Shown: positions 34,800-45,999, counted from the stretch's first letter. The stretch: 64,000 nucleotides of DNA from Parasitella parasitica (GCA_025201805.1 MU619254.1:1-64000); one strand, 5' to 3'. Program-made: numbers and translations. The notes: a model not told the origin generated them from the letters alone.

Positions 34800-35639
34800 T
34801 CAAGAACGAGAAGAGAGTGCTTTATGTGCTTCAGCTAATTGAGCTTCCAAAACCTTGATGCGATCTTCATAAGAGGATTCTTTTGCCTTCAAGTTTGTCT
34901 TTTCCGAGTCCAACACAGCAACACGCATCAACAAACCTGCGTTGATCTTCTCAAGGTCAGAAACACGAGTCTCAAGAGTCTCCATTTTTTGAACTTTACG
35001 AAGGCGGGAACGGCGAGCAGCATCTGTATTCTTTTGACGTTTTACTGCAGCATCGTCATCAGGATCAACGTTGTCAGCAGTTCTTTTGCGAGTACGAGAT
35101 GGAGAAGGAGACGCAGAAAAAGTAGGAGTAGATGCACTAATGACAGCAGGTGATACTTTGGGTGGAACAGCAGCAGTGAGGACTGGAGTAGGAGCAGCAA
35201 CAGCGGCTAATGCAGCCAATGCAGCAGGCAATGAGTCACCAATATCAGCAAACAAGCTGGCCATTTGAAGCTGAGGGGTAGCAGATACATCAGTAGTGGT
35301 AATGGTGGCAGGCGTTGCAGCAACATCAACAGAGGCAGAAGGCATAGAAAAGAATTGTGGAGTAGGAGAATCCAATATGGCAGAAACATCTAGATCAACA
35401 ACGCTGGAGTCAGCTAACGATGACTTTGAAGCTATTTTATCCTTTGATTGGAAAGGAGGAGACATGAGGAATTGGTCGAGAGGGGTGGCAATTTCAGGAG
35501 AAGAGTTGACGCTGCACTCGGAAAGAAAATCTTGCTTAAGCCATTCGTCAAACATGGATGAGGATTCCTGGGCAGGCGTGGTAGTACCCATTACTGGCGT
35601 AAGGGACTGATATAGTTGAGTAAAAACGTCTTGGGTCAT
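34800..35639 (-). CDS. bZIP transcription factor, Gcn4/Cpc1 type
   Basis: This is an intronless frame of 279 residues from ATG 35639, which has A at -3. The C-terminus carries a bZIP: the basic part VKRQKNTDAARRSRLRKVQK has the invariant N..AA..SR pattern and is nearly the Gcn4 sequence, followed by leucine heptads (METLETRVSDLEKINAGLL). The N-terminal two thirds are acidic, Ser/Pro/Ala-rich with bulky hydrophobics (for example MFDEWLKQDF), fitting an activation domain. Gcn4/Cpc1/CpcA proteins activate amino acid biosynthesis genes via TGACTCA sites when starvation inhibits eIF2B. The long leader with uORFs and a TGACTCA element in its own promoter both support this assignment. Confidence 0.92.
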   Translation of the reverse strand: MTQDVFTQLYQSLTPVMGTTTPAQESSSMFDEWLKQDFLSECSVNSSPEIATPLDQFLMSPPFQSKDKIASKSSLADSSVVDLDVSAILDSPTPQFFSMPSASVDVAATPATITTTDVSATPQLQMASLFADIGDSLPAALAALAAVAAPTPVLTAAVPPKVSPAVISASTPTFSASPSPSRTRKRTADNVDPDDDAAVKRQKNTDAARRSRLRKVQKMETLETRVSDLEKINAGLLMRVAVLDSEKTNLKAKESSYEDRIKVLEAQLAEAHKALSSRS

Positions 35640-35701
35640 CTTTTTTTGGATTTTGGATTTAGATTTGATAGTATGATTCAGATTTAACAGATTAAAGATT
35701 T

Positions 35702-35791
35702 CTATTTCAACAGGGCAGTAGTAGTAGTAGTGGTTTTCGAGACTTGCACGTCTTTTTTGTTGTTAATGGGCATTTTTGAGTGTGTAAACAT
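35702..35791 (-). promoter_or_regulatory. uORF in bZIP leader, 29 codons plus stop
   Basis: An ATG at 35791 (second in-frame ATG at 35773) opens a frame that ends at TAG 35702-35704, 62 bases before the main ATG. It reads MFTHSKMPINNKK... and contains six consecutive Thr. It overlaps the 35-codon uORF in another frame. A ribosome terminating here has little distance to regain initiation ability before the main ATG, as with the inhibitory last uORFs of GCN4-type leaders. Confidence 0.7.
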
Positions 35792-35814
35792 ATTTGCGAA
35801 ATGTTGTAAACCAT
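35707..35814 (-). promoter_or_regulatory. uORF in bZIP leader, 35 codons plus stop
   Basis: The ATG at 35814 opens a frame ending at TGA 35707-35709. It begins MVYNISQICLHT and ends with a Leu run then PC. It covers the start of the 29-codon uORF in a different frame, so the pair forms a block of upstream AUGs in front of the main start. Confidence 0.7.
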
Positions 35815-35905
35815 ATTGGTAAACGAGTTGTTTGATTTAAAAACGATGTAAAGTATTTGGTGTCTGGTTCTATATATTCGTCTCCGGAAGGAACGAGCGG
35901 TAAAT

Positions 35906-35923
35906 TTAAGCAGTGAAAGCCAT
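35906..35923 (-). promoter_or_regulatory. short 5'-proximal uORF (5 codons) in bZIP leader
   Basis: ATG at 35923 and TAA at 35906-35908 encode only MAFTA. It is the first AUG I find downstream of the TATA box. It lies 91 bases before the next uORF and 266 before the main ATG. A tiny first uORF followed by longer ones is the arrangement that permits reinitiation in GCN4/cpc-1 leaders. Confidence 0.68.
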
Positions 35924-36170
35924 CGTATATAACGGAATAAGTAAAAATGTAAATGTAGAAAGGGTTTGCAAGGGTTTAAAAATTAAGAGGTGTAGGTAAA
36001 AGTAGATGTAAGTTTTCTTTTACCAAAAGAAAACTATACGAATATGCAGTGTACTGGGATGACTAACAGAGATGTAGCACCCAACGAAACAAGTAAGAGA
36101 TTTTTGTGTTAAAGAAACAGACAAGGAAAAGAAAGAAAAAAAAAAAAGGATTTTCGAAAATGGAGATTTT

Positions 36171-36180
36171 GCTTTTATAG
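36171..36180 (-). promoter_or_regulatory. TATA box of the bZIP gene
   Basis: The minus strand reads CTATAAAAGC. It lies 532 bases upstream of the main ATG. If used, transcription would start around 36140-36150, giving a leader of about 500 nt that includes all three uORFs. Confidence 0.6.
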
Positions 36181-36227
36181 CCTTGCAGAAGCCATTTCAT
36201 GATTGGATTTCGTCAAAGATAACAGAA

Positions 36228-36234
36228 TGACTCA
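36228..36234. promoter_or_regulatory. perfect TGACTCA (Gcn4/Cpc1 response element)
   Basis: The palindromic TGACTCA at 36228-36234 is the optimal Gcn4/AP-1 site. It lies 47 bases upstream of the TATA box of the bZIP gene, in a normal activator position. Cpc1/CpcA genes of ascomycetes are known to carry such sites in their own promoters, so autoregulation is likely. I did not notice another perfect copy in the window, though I could not search exhaustively. Confidence 0.65.
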
Positions 36235-37222
36235 TTCATTCAGCTTTCCTGTTATAGAAGTTTTTCCTAGTTTTTTTTTTCACATCAAACAGTGGCTTAA
36301 AGAAATTGATCAACACATCTTACTACTGGGCCAATGTACAAGTGCAAGCCTTTAAAAAAAAAGAGGCATATTCATATTATCCGATAATGCATTCAACAAG
36401 AAAGAAGTTCAAGCAATCTTTGAGTAAAAGATTTGAGCTATCCACTAACATTACTGACCCATTTGAGCTGCAGTGTTGCTTAAAACGTAAATAAAAAATA
36501 TATAAGGCCTAAAATGAATATGAATCTCTATGATACTAGCCCTTAGAATATTGCTATTATTCAGAGAATACTTTATATTGTCACCGATATAGCCCATCCC
36601 TCTGCATATCTGTTCAGAGAATCTACATCCCATACCCAACCCCTCAAAGGTGGAAGAGGCATCATTGTCAATCATGACGGATTTGATCGTTGGTGAATTG
36701 ATCGAGACTAAACGCCTGCTTGAGAGAGAGTTGATATGTGTAAATTAAACCGTTGGCAGCTTAGACCCATCTCCACCATTGACTTTGATAATAAAATTGT
36801 AAAGAAAACACTCGCAACCCTGTAAGTTTTATGTCTTTTTGATGCATCTTGCAGAGAATTTTAATAACTGGTTTAACAATTAAACCATTCCATTTGTTGA
36901 ATGATACACTCTCTGCTTTTTTACATCAGTTTATGTTGTTAAATGCAAGACAGTCAAAGTGAACAATGAAGTATATGAATATAATAGAGGAATAGTTGTC
37001 TGTGTTATTCTCAACATGGCATCGTTATACATTTAAGTATTAGCTCCTGTCGGCACTTGCTGGTATTTCATAATGATTAGATATCAATGCAACCATTTCG
37101 CGTAAATAGATTATATACAAAAATTAAATGTTTATCCGATTTTACATTCTGCGCGTTGATAAATATCCATCCTGTCAAGGAATCAGGCCCATTTTTTCTT
37201 TTCTTTTATTAATTTTCATAGA
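36235..37222. other. divergent intergenic region bZIP / ceramidase
   Basis: AT-rich DNA with only short frames (36306-36494 plus, 36451-36675 minus). It supplies the upstream flanks of both divergent genes. Nothing else is supported. Confidence 0.5.
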
Positions 37223-38520
37223 ATGTCAGCTACGTTGAGCCCCATAACAAATTTTTGGGGTGAAGTGTGAGTAAAATAATGGCAGTGAAGATGTATAGAA
37301 CTAATATTGTTTGAATAAACGATAGTACGTCTACCATTGACTGGTGTGAAGTGAGTACATTGTGACAAATAATTCTAATGATTTGCCAACATGTAAAGAT
37401 TAGGAAAACTATACTGTAAGCCCATATTTAGCTGAATTTTGGAATACGATTACAAATTTAGGTTTTGGTAAGTAAAAAAAAAGAGTCGCACAAACCTCTG
37501 TGTGTCCTTGGTCATTGACAATCGTTGTGTGCGTGGCAGTATTCTTCTCTTTGTTTGGGATTTACAATGTTCTAAAAAATGGGTCGAGCAAGATCTTCAT
37601 CCTCGCTTATTTAGGAGTTGCATTTGTGGGCTTTGGGTCGTATGTGGCTTAAATGGATATGCCAAGAACAACATACTAATGTTATATATCTATAGATGGT
37701 GTTTCCATATGACACTTCAATATGAAATGCAGTTATTAGACGAATTGCCTAGTAAGTTCTTGTCGCAAGTGATGCACATGCATTTAATACGGCCTTTGTA
37801 GTGATCTATGTCGCCAGTATCGTAATGTGGCTCACGTAAGTTCCTCCCTTCTCGACCCAAGTGGAAAACTGAACATGCTATGATCAGATTTGTCGCAGAT
37901 CCTAAAAATGAAAACACCTTAAAGGTCCCGATTACGTTAACTGTATATTCTGCCGTGGTTACTTGGTCGTACCTCATCATCAACAACCCAATTTTTCATC
38001 AAGTTTCATATGCCATCCTTGTCATTGGCGTTGTTTTTAGAGCCATCAAACTATTCAACAATGTGCCTAAATCGTACATCTACGAAGTGTCTAGAATGCA
38101 ATGTCTACTTTGGATGTCTGCTATGGGATTCGTCGTAGCTTTTATTCTTTGGAATATCGATAACCAATTCTGTAGCAATCTAAGATCATGGAGAAGGGCT
38201 GTTCCGTTTTTAGTTGGTGCTGTTAGCGAGGTAAGAGCATATGACATGTCTTTTTACATGTCGTCTTGACCATCTATTTATAGCTACATGGATGGTGGCA
38301 CATCGGAACTGGTAAGATATTATTGGTTATGGTGTAGAGTGCATAATTAACATGTAATTTTGCCATAGGGTTGGGCGTATATTACTTTATCGTATTTTGC
38401 GAATGGATTCAGCCTACATTGGCATCTAATAATAGAAAGGCCTTCAGATTGCACTGGGCTGGTCCTCTTTGTTATTTAAGAGTTGTTGGCACTACTCATA
38501 GTACTAATAAAAAGGAATAA
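37223..38520 (+). CDS. YPC1: alkaline ceramidase (Ypc1/Ydc1/ACER family)
   Basis: Nine exons (37223-37266, 37326-37350, 37404-37467, 37540-37639, 37696-37751, 37802-37835, 37888-38230, 38284-38311, 38369-38520) give 281 residues. Key parts are FWGEVTSTIDWCEENY and SPYLAEFWNT (Ca-binding acidic residues), [23 protein letters not shown] (zinc His) and LHGWWHIGTG (two more zinc His). These are the family's conserved sites, so the enzyme should be active. Seven hydrophobic segments fit an ER/Golgi multipass membrane hydrolase that cleaves (phyto)ceramide to sphingoid base and fatty acid. Two exons are very small (25 and 28 nt), but the reading frame is seamless across all junctions. Confidence 0.94.
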
Positions 38521-38713
38521 CTGTCTGCACGTGATACATGGGAGGCGCATATTTATATATTCTGGTGCGTGTGCTCTGTTTAACATTTTCAGAAAAAAAG
38601 TGCCTTGCCACCTCCTCTCGCGCTAGCTGGCTCTCCTGATATATAGCGTCCTCTTTTCACCCTCCTTTATTTACACCTTTATCTCTCTCTCTCTCTCACT
38701 CGATATAAAAAAA

Positions 38714-40172
38714 ATGTTGCAACATGGCAGAAATTCATCTTTATCCTCGATCGCAAACTCATTCAATGATACTTGCTCGATTTCCTCCGGCTCGCCAAGA
38801 ACCCCACCTTTAAATTCACCTTATGTTTCTCCAGGGGGATCACCTAGAGACTCATTGAATCAGCAATTTGCCAATAGTATGTCTCTTCAGCCACCTTTAA
38901 TCAACAACAGCAGTAAAAATAGCAATAACACATTTGTCCACAAACTATACAAGTAAGGACACACCTGCATATATCATGTATTCATATAATAACGGTTATT
39001 TTTTAAATAATTTAGCATGGTGGTGGATCATCAATATCAGTATCTAATTGCTTGGAATTATACAGGATCCTCATTTATTGTTTGTAATATCATGGAATTT
39101 TCAAAAGATGTTTTACCAAAGCATTTTAAACATAATAATTTCAGTAGTTTTGTTCGACAGCTCAACATGTACGGCTTTCATAAAGTAAACAAATCGCCAA
39201 GAGGACATCGAACGCTAGCAGAGAACCAAATCTGGGAGTTTTCTCATCCAAAGTTCATCAAAGATCGCCCTGATATCCTAGACGAAATCAAACGCAAATC
39301 ACTGGAAACCGAGAATACTACGAAAAGAGATCATGGCGATATCAACTCTCACATGGCAATGATGCAAGTATCTCAATCTGAAATGATACAACAGTTGGCT
39401 CGGTTGCAAGACAATTTTACCCAAGTTGTACGTGAACTAGCCGAGACAAAAAGTAGGCAAAATAAGCAATACCAAATGTTGAAGAACATGATGGAATTTT
39501 TATCAAGTCGACAGCAACAAGAGTCGCAGAGTAAGTGGTTAAAACAGGCAAATATAGACATTTACTTATATTTAGTTTTTTTTAGTTCAAGTACCACCAG
39601 AGCTTAATATGGGCTTTGACTTGCAACACGAGGAGCGACCACCTTCGATTTTTATAACATCTCACGATACCAATACATTACAAAACACCTATTTTAATCG
39701 CAATACGAATTCGCCATCGCCATCATCACCTAGAGCACCTGTACTCACTGTGCAAACTCATAATTTATCCCCACAATTAGGATTGCCACCTAATAGTCCT
39801 TTAGATCAGCAAAATTCTCCAGCATTAAGTGCATATCATACGGCATTAAATACACCAGTATCCCCTAGTCCTAGTCCATTTATCTCAGATGATGATATTC
39901 CTAGTCTTTATAGTCCACACAGTCCGTTAACGCCAAATACATTTACGATTAATGATGGCTATTACAATACACAACATCAACATCAACATCAACATCAACA
40001 TCAACATCAACAGCAACAGCAACAGCAACAGCAACAACAGCAACAGCAACAGCAGTACTATATTTCGCCTCCCCTTCAACAGCAGCAAGATATAGATATG
40101 ATGGATCAACATTCATTAGGAGGAGGGGTTACATACAATTCATTTACGTTAGGGGTTCAACGAACTAGATAA
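38714..40172 (+). CDS. HSF-type transcription factor (Sfl1/Mga1/Hsf-like)
   Basis: Exons 38714-38952, 39016-39530 and 39586-40172 give 446 residues. After a Ser/Pro-rich N-terminus, residues about 73-175 form an HSF DNA-binding domain: FVHKLYNMV, then SFIVCNIMEFSKDVLPKHF and the recognition helix HNNFSSFVRQLNMYGFHKV. A coiled coil follows (MIQQLARLQDNFTQVVRELAETK), then a Ser/Pro-rich tail with HQ and Q repeats. The winged helix lacks a receiver domain downstream, so it is not Skn7. The choice between true Hsf1 and Sfl1/Mga1-type regulators is open. A CT repeat (38682-38701) lies directly upstream of the ATG. Confidence 0.93.
39972..40055 (+). repeat. CAACAT / CAG-CAA repeat encoding (QH)n then Qn
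   Basis: An 84-bp in-frame tract in the last exon of the HSF-type gene begins with alternating Gln-His codons and switches to pure Gln. Alternating CAA/CAT and mixed CAG/CAA codons indicate two different repeat expansions joined end to end. Confidence 0.92.
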
Positions 40173-42423
40173 TCCCACCTTTTCTCTTATTCTTTTTTTT
40201 TAATTATTTATTTCATATATATAAATATATATGTATATTTCTTTATTCTTATACATAAATTTAGCCATGTTTAATAAAAATTGATTCCTCTGAAAAGAGG
40301 AGCTATTAACACTAAGAAAGCATAGATTTATGCCTTTGCATGATTGTATACATGGTGGCCACATATACAAATACAAGGAGGCGTAGATATGCACAAGTGT
40401 CTTGCTTCTACTTTGTAATCCATCAAAATCAGCAATATTTACTATTTTATTCGATTCAATGGCGAGTAACAAAGCTAGTTTGAAAGATGTCCCCATATAT
40501 CATTATAGCCATTAACACTATAGATATTAGGCTATAGCATGTGATACCACAAAAACGGAAAAAAATCGCATAAGAATCAATATGGCTTTTGTGGAGGTGA
40601 AGGAAGGAGTTGGCGATATTCCATGTCAATTTTAAGTGATCCAGAGGGCCTTTGCTTCAAAATAAAATAATTTCTAGTAGCCACAAAATTAGGGCGCAGC
40701 TTAGTCACCACCGTTTTAGGAATTTTTTAGAAGATGTCCCTAATCATGAGGAAAATCTATAAATAATGATCTGACCATGGTACCATTGAGAATGCTTTCT
40801 TGCTATATATTATCTAATAGCGACGTTCAACGATCATAATGTTTGGACTGTAAATGACGCGCCAATTTTTTATATACCTCTGTTTTTTTTATTTCCTCTT
40901 ATTTCTCATATGCCCCACAATATGGTATACGAAAGAAGCAGTTTAATCAATTATTTTAATTTAACCTATACTAAATTCCAGGATTCATAATTTATTGATG
41001 TTAGATCTCACGAAATAAACATTTGCCATAACAAGACCACATATTCTTTACACAGAAACCAACATATCAAAAGTTATCAGCAAAAACAGTTTTATTTTTC
41101 ATAATTTATCATATATATCAGATATTTGCTCATATCTTGTGCTAAAATAATCGTAAAACCGTGATCTAACTTGGAAAACTTAGCATTGACTTGGCGCTAT
41201 TTAGCAGCAACATTGGCATTCATGTTTTTATTGATATTCATAAAGTTATCAGATGATATCACAAATTTTCATAGCGCAATTGTATATAATCGATGATAGG
41301 CTTCGATAAAGAGCAAAATAAACACTGTCTTATGCGCCATAAGTACAGGCATGATCATCGCTATATGAGCATAACTTGCTTTCCACTGGGCGATATTTCT
41401 ATCAAACGTTTTTTTCTTTTCGTATCAGAGTTTGAAATATAACTACGTGCTTTTAGTTTTTCCTGAGTAGTTGGAAACCTTACAAGACGTGTGCTTTTTC
41501 ATTGTTGGTCATCATCGTCAGTAAAACTGATTTCAAATCGGTAGAACCCCATCTGGTAAGACAAACTTTGCATAATTGAATACGCATATTTCAGCAAAGT
41601 GGGATGTTATATGAATGAACTGAAGAAAATCAAATTAATAATCAATAAATGTCAACTGGACAAAGGTATAGATTTTATTAGCAAATCGTCAAGTGGTGTA
41701 TAAAGCTTTAGTTTACCTACTGGCCTGGTAAATGAATCTTCATGTATACTTAAGCTATGGATACATGTTCTACTGCCTTAATTTAACGTGCACGACAATT
41801 ATAATTAATCGGCATCTTTACTTTCGTGCTAAACGACATCTCGGCAAATTGAAAAAATAACTTTGTTCTTTCTGAGTGAGTAGATAGACTTTACGTGAGG
41901 TACCTTGATCAATCTTCGATACGGAAATTATCAATATTCGTTCATAAGCGTGTACCTTTTTAGTATAGTCTTACCTAGTCTATATTAATAGTACATGTTT
42001 GAATGTATATCACTTGGTATTCATCCTAGCATATATTTGTATATGTAGCATGTCTATAGCATGTCTTGAGCATATGTATAGCATTGCATATATCGTACAA
42101 TTCTGTGGTAAACAATGCATCTGTAGCTAGTTGTATCATAGATATAAGAATATATCTTCTAGTGCGTACCTGGAAACTGGGAATACGCATCTGAAGCATA
42201 GATCTTATATGGCATAAGCTTGTAGCACATACTAAATCTAGTAAATGTCTATGGCTCGTGTCGAGATATAAGTTTAAGTCTATAGCGTCATCCATTCTAA
42301 TGGTGCCATCTCTGATCTATATGAATTTAAGGTAACTGGATGAATCTAGAAATGGAACGCAGATCATTATAGTAAATGCATTTCACAAAGTTAATAAAAA
42401 TCTATATTTATTTATCGGAAAGT
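40173..42423. other. 2.2-kb AT-rich intergenic region
   Basis: No supportable gene. The longest frames (40200-40496 and 42026-42295, both minus) are low-complexity. Short recurring strings around ATAGCATG occur near 42040-42085. It separates the convergent HSF-type and threonine aldolase genes. Confidence 0.55.
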
Positions 42424-43677
42424 CTATTTCTTATTACTAGTGAGATAAACTGATCCGGTTGCTTTTACATATTGTATAGGTGTAGGGTCTAATTTTTTCT
42501 TGGCAACTAATTCAGAAGCTACACGAAGAAAAGTAACTACGACGTGTTCAGGTATTTGATAGTGAAAAACAATTCTAGTCTCATAATCAGTATCTTTAGA
42601 CATGATAATTCCATGTTGCTTTAATGCGGCTGCTAAAGCATCCACAGTGATTCCAACGGGTGCTGTATTCAGAAATATCATGTTGGTTTCGCAAGGATAA
42701 CTAAGCTCCATATTCAGCTCTTGCAAGCCAGTTGCTAATCGTTTAGTCAATTCGTGTGTTTGTTTCATTGTAGGTACAACTTTGTCAATGCAATGTTGAG
42801 CAGTTATGGCTAGAGATCCTGCTTGTCGCCATCCACCGCCCATCAGCTTGCGAATATGACGAGCTTTAATAATGTTCTGTCTCGATCCTGCCAACATGGA
42901 TCCGATGGGCGCACCAACTCCTTTGGATAAACACACAGATACGGTATCAAAGTATTGGCTATATTCATGCAGTGGAACACCTGTTTCCTCACTAGCATTC
43001 CAGAGACGGGCTCCATCTAAATGCATTTTAATATCTCGAGATATTGTGAATTCACGGATTCGTTTGATTTCGTCTAATGGAATGATGCAACCATTCAGTG
43101 TATTCTCCAAGGCAACCACTTTGGTGACAGGTGAACAAGTTGTGTCCATAATTAAATTCGATTTAATATCTTCTACTGTCAGATGATGCCCATTTCGAGG
43201 TACTACAGGAGAAGCACTGGCTTGTGAATGGTAAGCAAGTCCTCCACATTCATAATTAAAAATATGAGACCGAGCGTCGAGCAAGACTGAGTGAGGAGGC
43301 TGCTGAAGTAAGGTGCGAAGACCTAGCTGGTTGGTCATGCAACCACTGACACAAAACAAAGCTGATTCCTGACCTAAGAGCTTAGCGACATGTGCTTCCA
43401 GTGCATTTACCGAGGTATCTTCCTAATCAACAGATTAATATAAATATTCATCTTTCAAATGATTGCATACACCAAAAACGTCATCTCCCCTGCTGGCAGT
43501 CTTCATTATATCAAACATGTCATCTGTTGGTTCAGTCGCTGTATCACTCGTGATATCATAAAATCGGTTACGCTGATATGGCATGGTTGAAAAATGTCTG
43601 TTGCTTTTATTGCAAAGGGCTATAATATGTGGAGAAATTGATGATATTGATCTTTTAGAAAATGCAGAAATAAGCAT
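42424..43677 (-). CDS. GLY1: L-threonine aldolase
   Basis: Exons 43471-43677 and 42424-43422 give 401 residues; the intron is 48 nt. The PLP enzyme splits threonine (and allo-threonine) to glycine and acetaldehyde. Visible family blocks are YDITSDTATEPTDDM, GDDVFGEDTSVNALE, then HLDGARLWNAS and SVCLSKGVGAPIGSML, whose Lys holds PLP. Three in-frame starts exist: 43743, 43677 and 43584. The one at 43677 gives MLISAFSKRSISSISPHI, which looks like a mitochondrial presequence. The one at 43584 (MPYQRNRFYD) gives a 370-residue cytosol-like form close to yeast Gly1 length. I report the middle start, but leaky scanning could make both. Confidence 0.9.
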
Positions 43678-44371
43678 CTTGCACTTGTTTATTGGTAAAG
43701 AGAAACTAATATCCCATTTGAGTGACAAAAAATCCTGGGGCATCTACTTTTTTTTCCCTGGCAAAAAGTCACTACATAGCACTTCGATAATTCCCACGGA
43801 AATACCGTAGACAAAAGTTTGTATTCGACACAGAGATTAAAAAAAAACAATGCGTGTATCGAAAATGTATACATTTGATAAGAATTTTTGCATAAATAAT
43901 TAAATAAAAGTAAACATATAAAAAGTACACCATTTCTTCATCAAGTTTTTATCCACCGCTGTTATATTGAATTAGTTGCTAGGCAACAGTAATTCAGGAA
44001 CAAGCAGAATTGAAATCTGCATTGCAACATTTCTACAAACAGCATTGAGACCGCTGCAAATTATTTTGCATACTAGTTTACTGTTAAATAGTTTTTTTTA
44101 ATAGATTGATAAAAGGGAGAGATAGAAAATAGAAACAAAGAGGGAGATCATGATCAATATCACGAGTCTAAATAAGTAAGTGTTTATCTTGATGCTGGGT
44201 TGGTGGTTCATCAAATTTTTCTTTCCTGTTTAGGCAAAAAAGATCAGATGTGTCCTAATGCTGTATTTTAAAAATAACAAGACATTCTTTTTACATATAA
44301 AAATGAGGGGAGATCATTTAACAGATCCTTTCTTCTTATTTCTTTATACATTTTCAACCTTACATTTAAGT
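43678..44371. other. divergent promoter region, threonine aldolase / PQ-loop gene
   Basis: The stretch holds the 5' flanks of both genes. A minus-strand in-frame extension of the aldolase to 43743 lies here. On the plus strand ATG 44150 opens a 9-codon frame (MINITSLNK) that includes a good donor (AAGTAAGT). This suggests a leader uORF and perhaps a 5' UTR intron of the PQ-loop gene. Confidence 0.45.
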
Positions 44372-45569
44372 ATGAGCACAACATTAATTGCGTCTGCAAC
44401 TTGTCCAGTTTTGACGGACGGTACTACAGCTATTCAATGGATATATGTAAGACATTCACATAATATCAAATTGCTTCGTACATACTCATCAAATCTAATC
44501 AATTAGAATATCTTTGGCGATTGCGTTTACGGATGGCAAGAATCAGTTAGCTTACTGTTTGGTTACCTTTCAATATTATGCTGGTTAAACGCACAGATGC
44601 CGTAAGTTTCCAACATGACTAAATCTACGCAATTACCCATACCTTATTTTATATAGCCAAGTGATCAAAAATTACAGGATTCGTGATGCCGACGGGCTCA
44701 GCTTTAGCTTCCTGACGGTCTGGTTAACGGGTAGGTATTTTTGGTATTTACCAATTGAGCTGATTATTAATTACGTTTATACAGGTGATATTGCAAACTT
44801 TGTTGGTTGCGTTATCACAGGCCAGCTTCCATTTCAAATCATTCTGTCTATTTATTTCACAATAATCGATACCATTCTATGCTTCCAGTGGCTTTATTAC
44901 GTCAAATATACAAACAACAGTATCCGTCGCTGGTTCGATGGAGATGATCAAGAATTTAAGTTTTCAGCCGCTTCTAACGGCCCCAACACAAGTAATTCTG
45001 CAGTGGCTGATACAGAAACGCTCTACACCACATACAGTACTGGTGCTAGAGCTAAGGAGATTAACGAACAATCATCGCTTTTGGGCTCTTCTCCTCAACC
45101 CAAGAAATATGCTACTACCATGTTGATGGCATTTTGCTTCTTCAGTTTTGGGAATCTGCCTTCTGCCACTGGTTTATTTTCTGCAAACACATTAGCAGAG
45201 ACGGCCACTGTCGTCATTACATCAACAACAGTAGATGATGGCAACAAGACCATTTGGGTTGGTAGATTCTTTGCTTGGCTTTGCACATTTCTTTACCTTT
45301 CTTCACGTTTACCTCAAATCTATCAAAATTTCCGTCGTCGCTCATGTGAAGGGTTATCAATGTTTCTATTCTTCTTTGCTGCAATGGGAAACCTGACTTA
45401 TGTACTCAGTATCTTTACCAACCCCCACGCCACACGTGCCACCATGTTGGAAGCTGTTCCTTACATCATCGGAAGCGCTGGTACCCTGATTTTTGATGGC
45501 ACTATCTTTGCTCAATATGCATTGTATACAAGCAAGGATACACGACAAACTGAAGCCGTACTTGTCTAG
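44372..45569 (+). CDS. PQ-loop repeat vacuolar amino acid transporter
   Basis: Exons 44372-44446, 44507-44601, 44657-44730 and 44785-45569 give 342 residues. Two PQ-loop motifs are clear: NAQMPQVIKNYR and SSRLPQIYQNFRRRSCEGLS, each inside a helical hairpin. Seven hydrophobic segments are visible, with a long polar loop (about residues 165-240) between the two triple-helix bundles. This is the pattern of yeast Ypq1-3 and human SLC66A1/PQLC2, which export cationic amino acids from the vacuole or lysosome. The loop contains SSLLGS, reminiscent of lysosomal dileucine sorting signals. The exact substrate is inferred from the family. Confidence 0.9.
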
Positions 45570-45999
45570 AGATTATTGTAAATAATTGTAAATTTTACTC
45601 TTTATTATCTTCTCCTTTATTTTTTCTCCTTTTTTTTTTTTGCAAGTAGACCTTATATACCTATACCTTTTTTTTTCCCTTAATATTTTTACCTCGCACA
45701 AACATATATACCGTACATGTTGTTGACACATTATAAGACGAAGAAATAAATATTTTGAGGGTTTTGCCCTCATGATTTGAAATATTCTCTGTTTTTCAAT
45801 GGTATCACTGAAGCAGGCATCCAAAGCAGATATTACATTTAAAACCTCCTTACTATACCGATGTGAATAAAATTTCAAAGCAGAAAGTGTCAAGACATAG
45901 CTCAAACACTCGCATTTCAACGCATGAAAAACCCTTTTCAAAAAAAAAGAAAAAAAAAAATCGATTGCTTCTAAATATGTTATTTTTGATCGAGTGAAA
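45570..45999. other. convergent intergenic region
   Basis: This is the shared 3' region of the PQ-loop gene (+) and the septin (-), rich in T-runs and an A-run at about 45942-45960. A minus-strand frame crossing it is low-complexity and not a gene. Confidence 0.6.
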
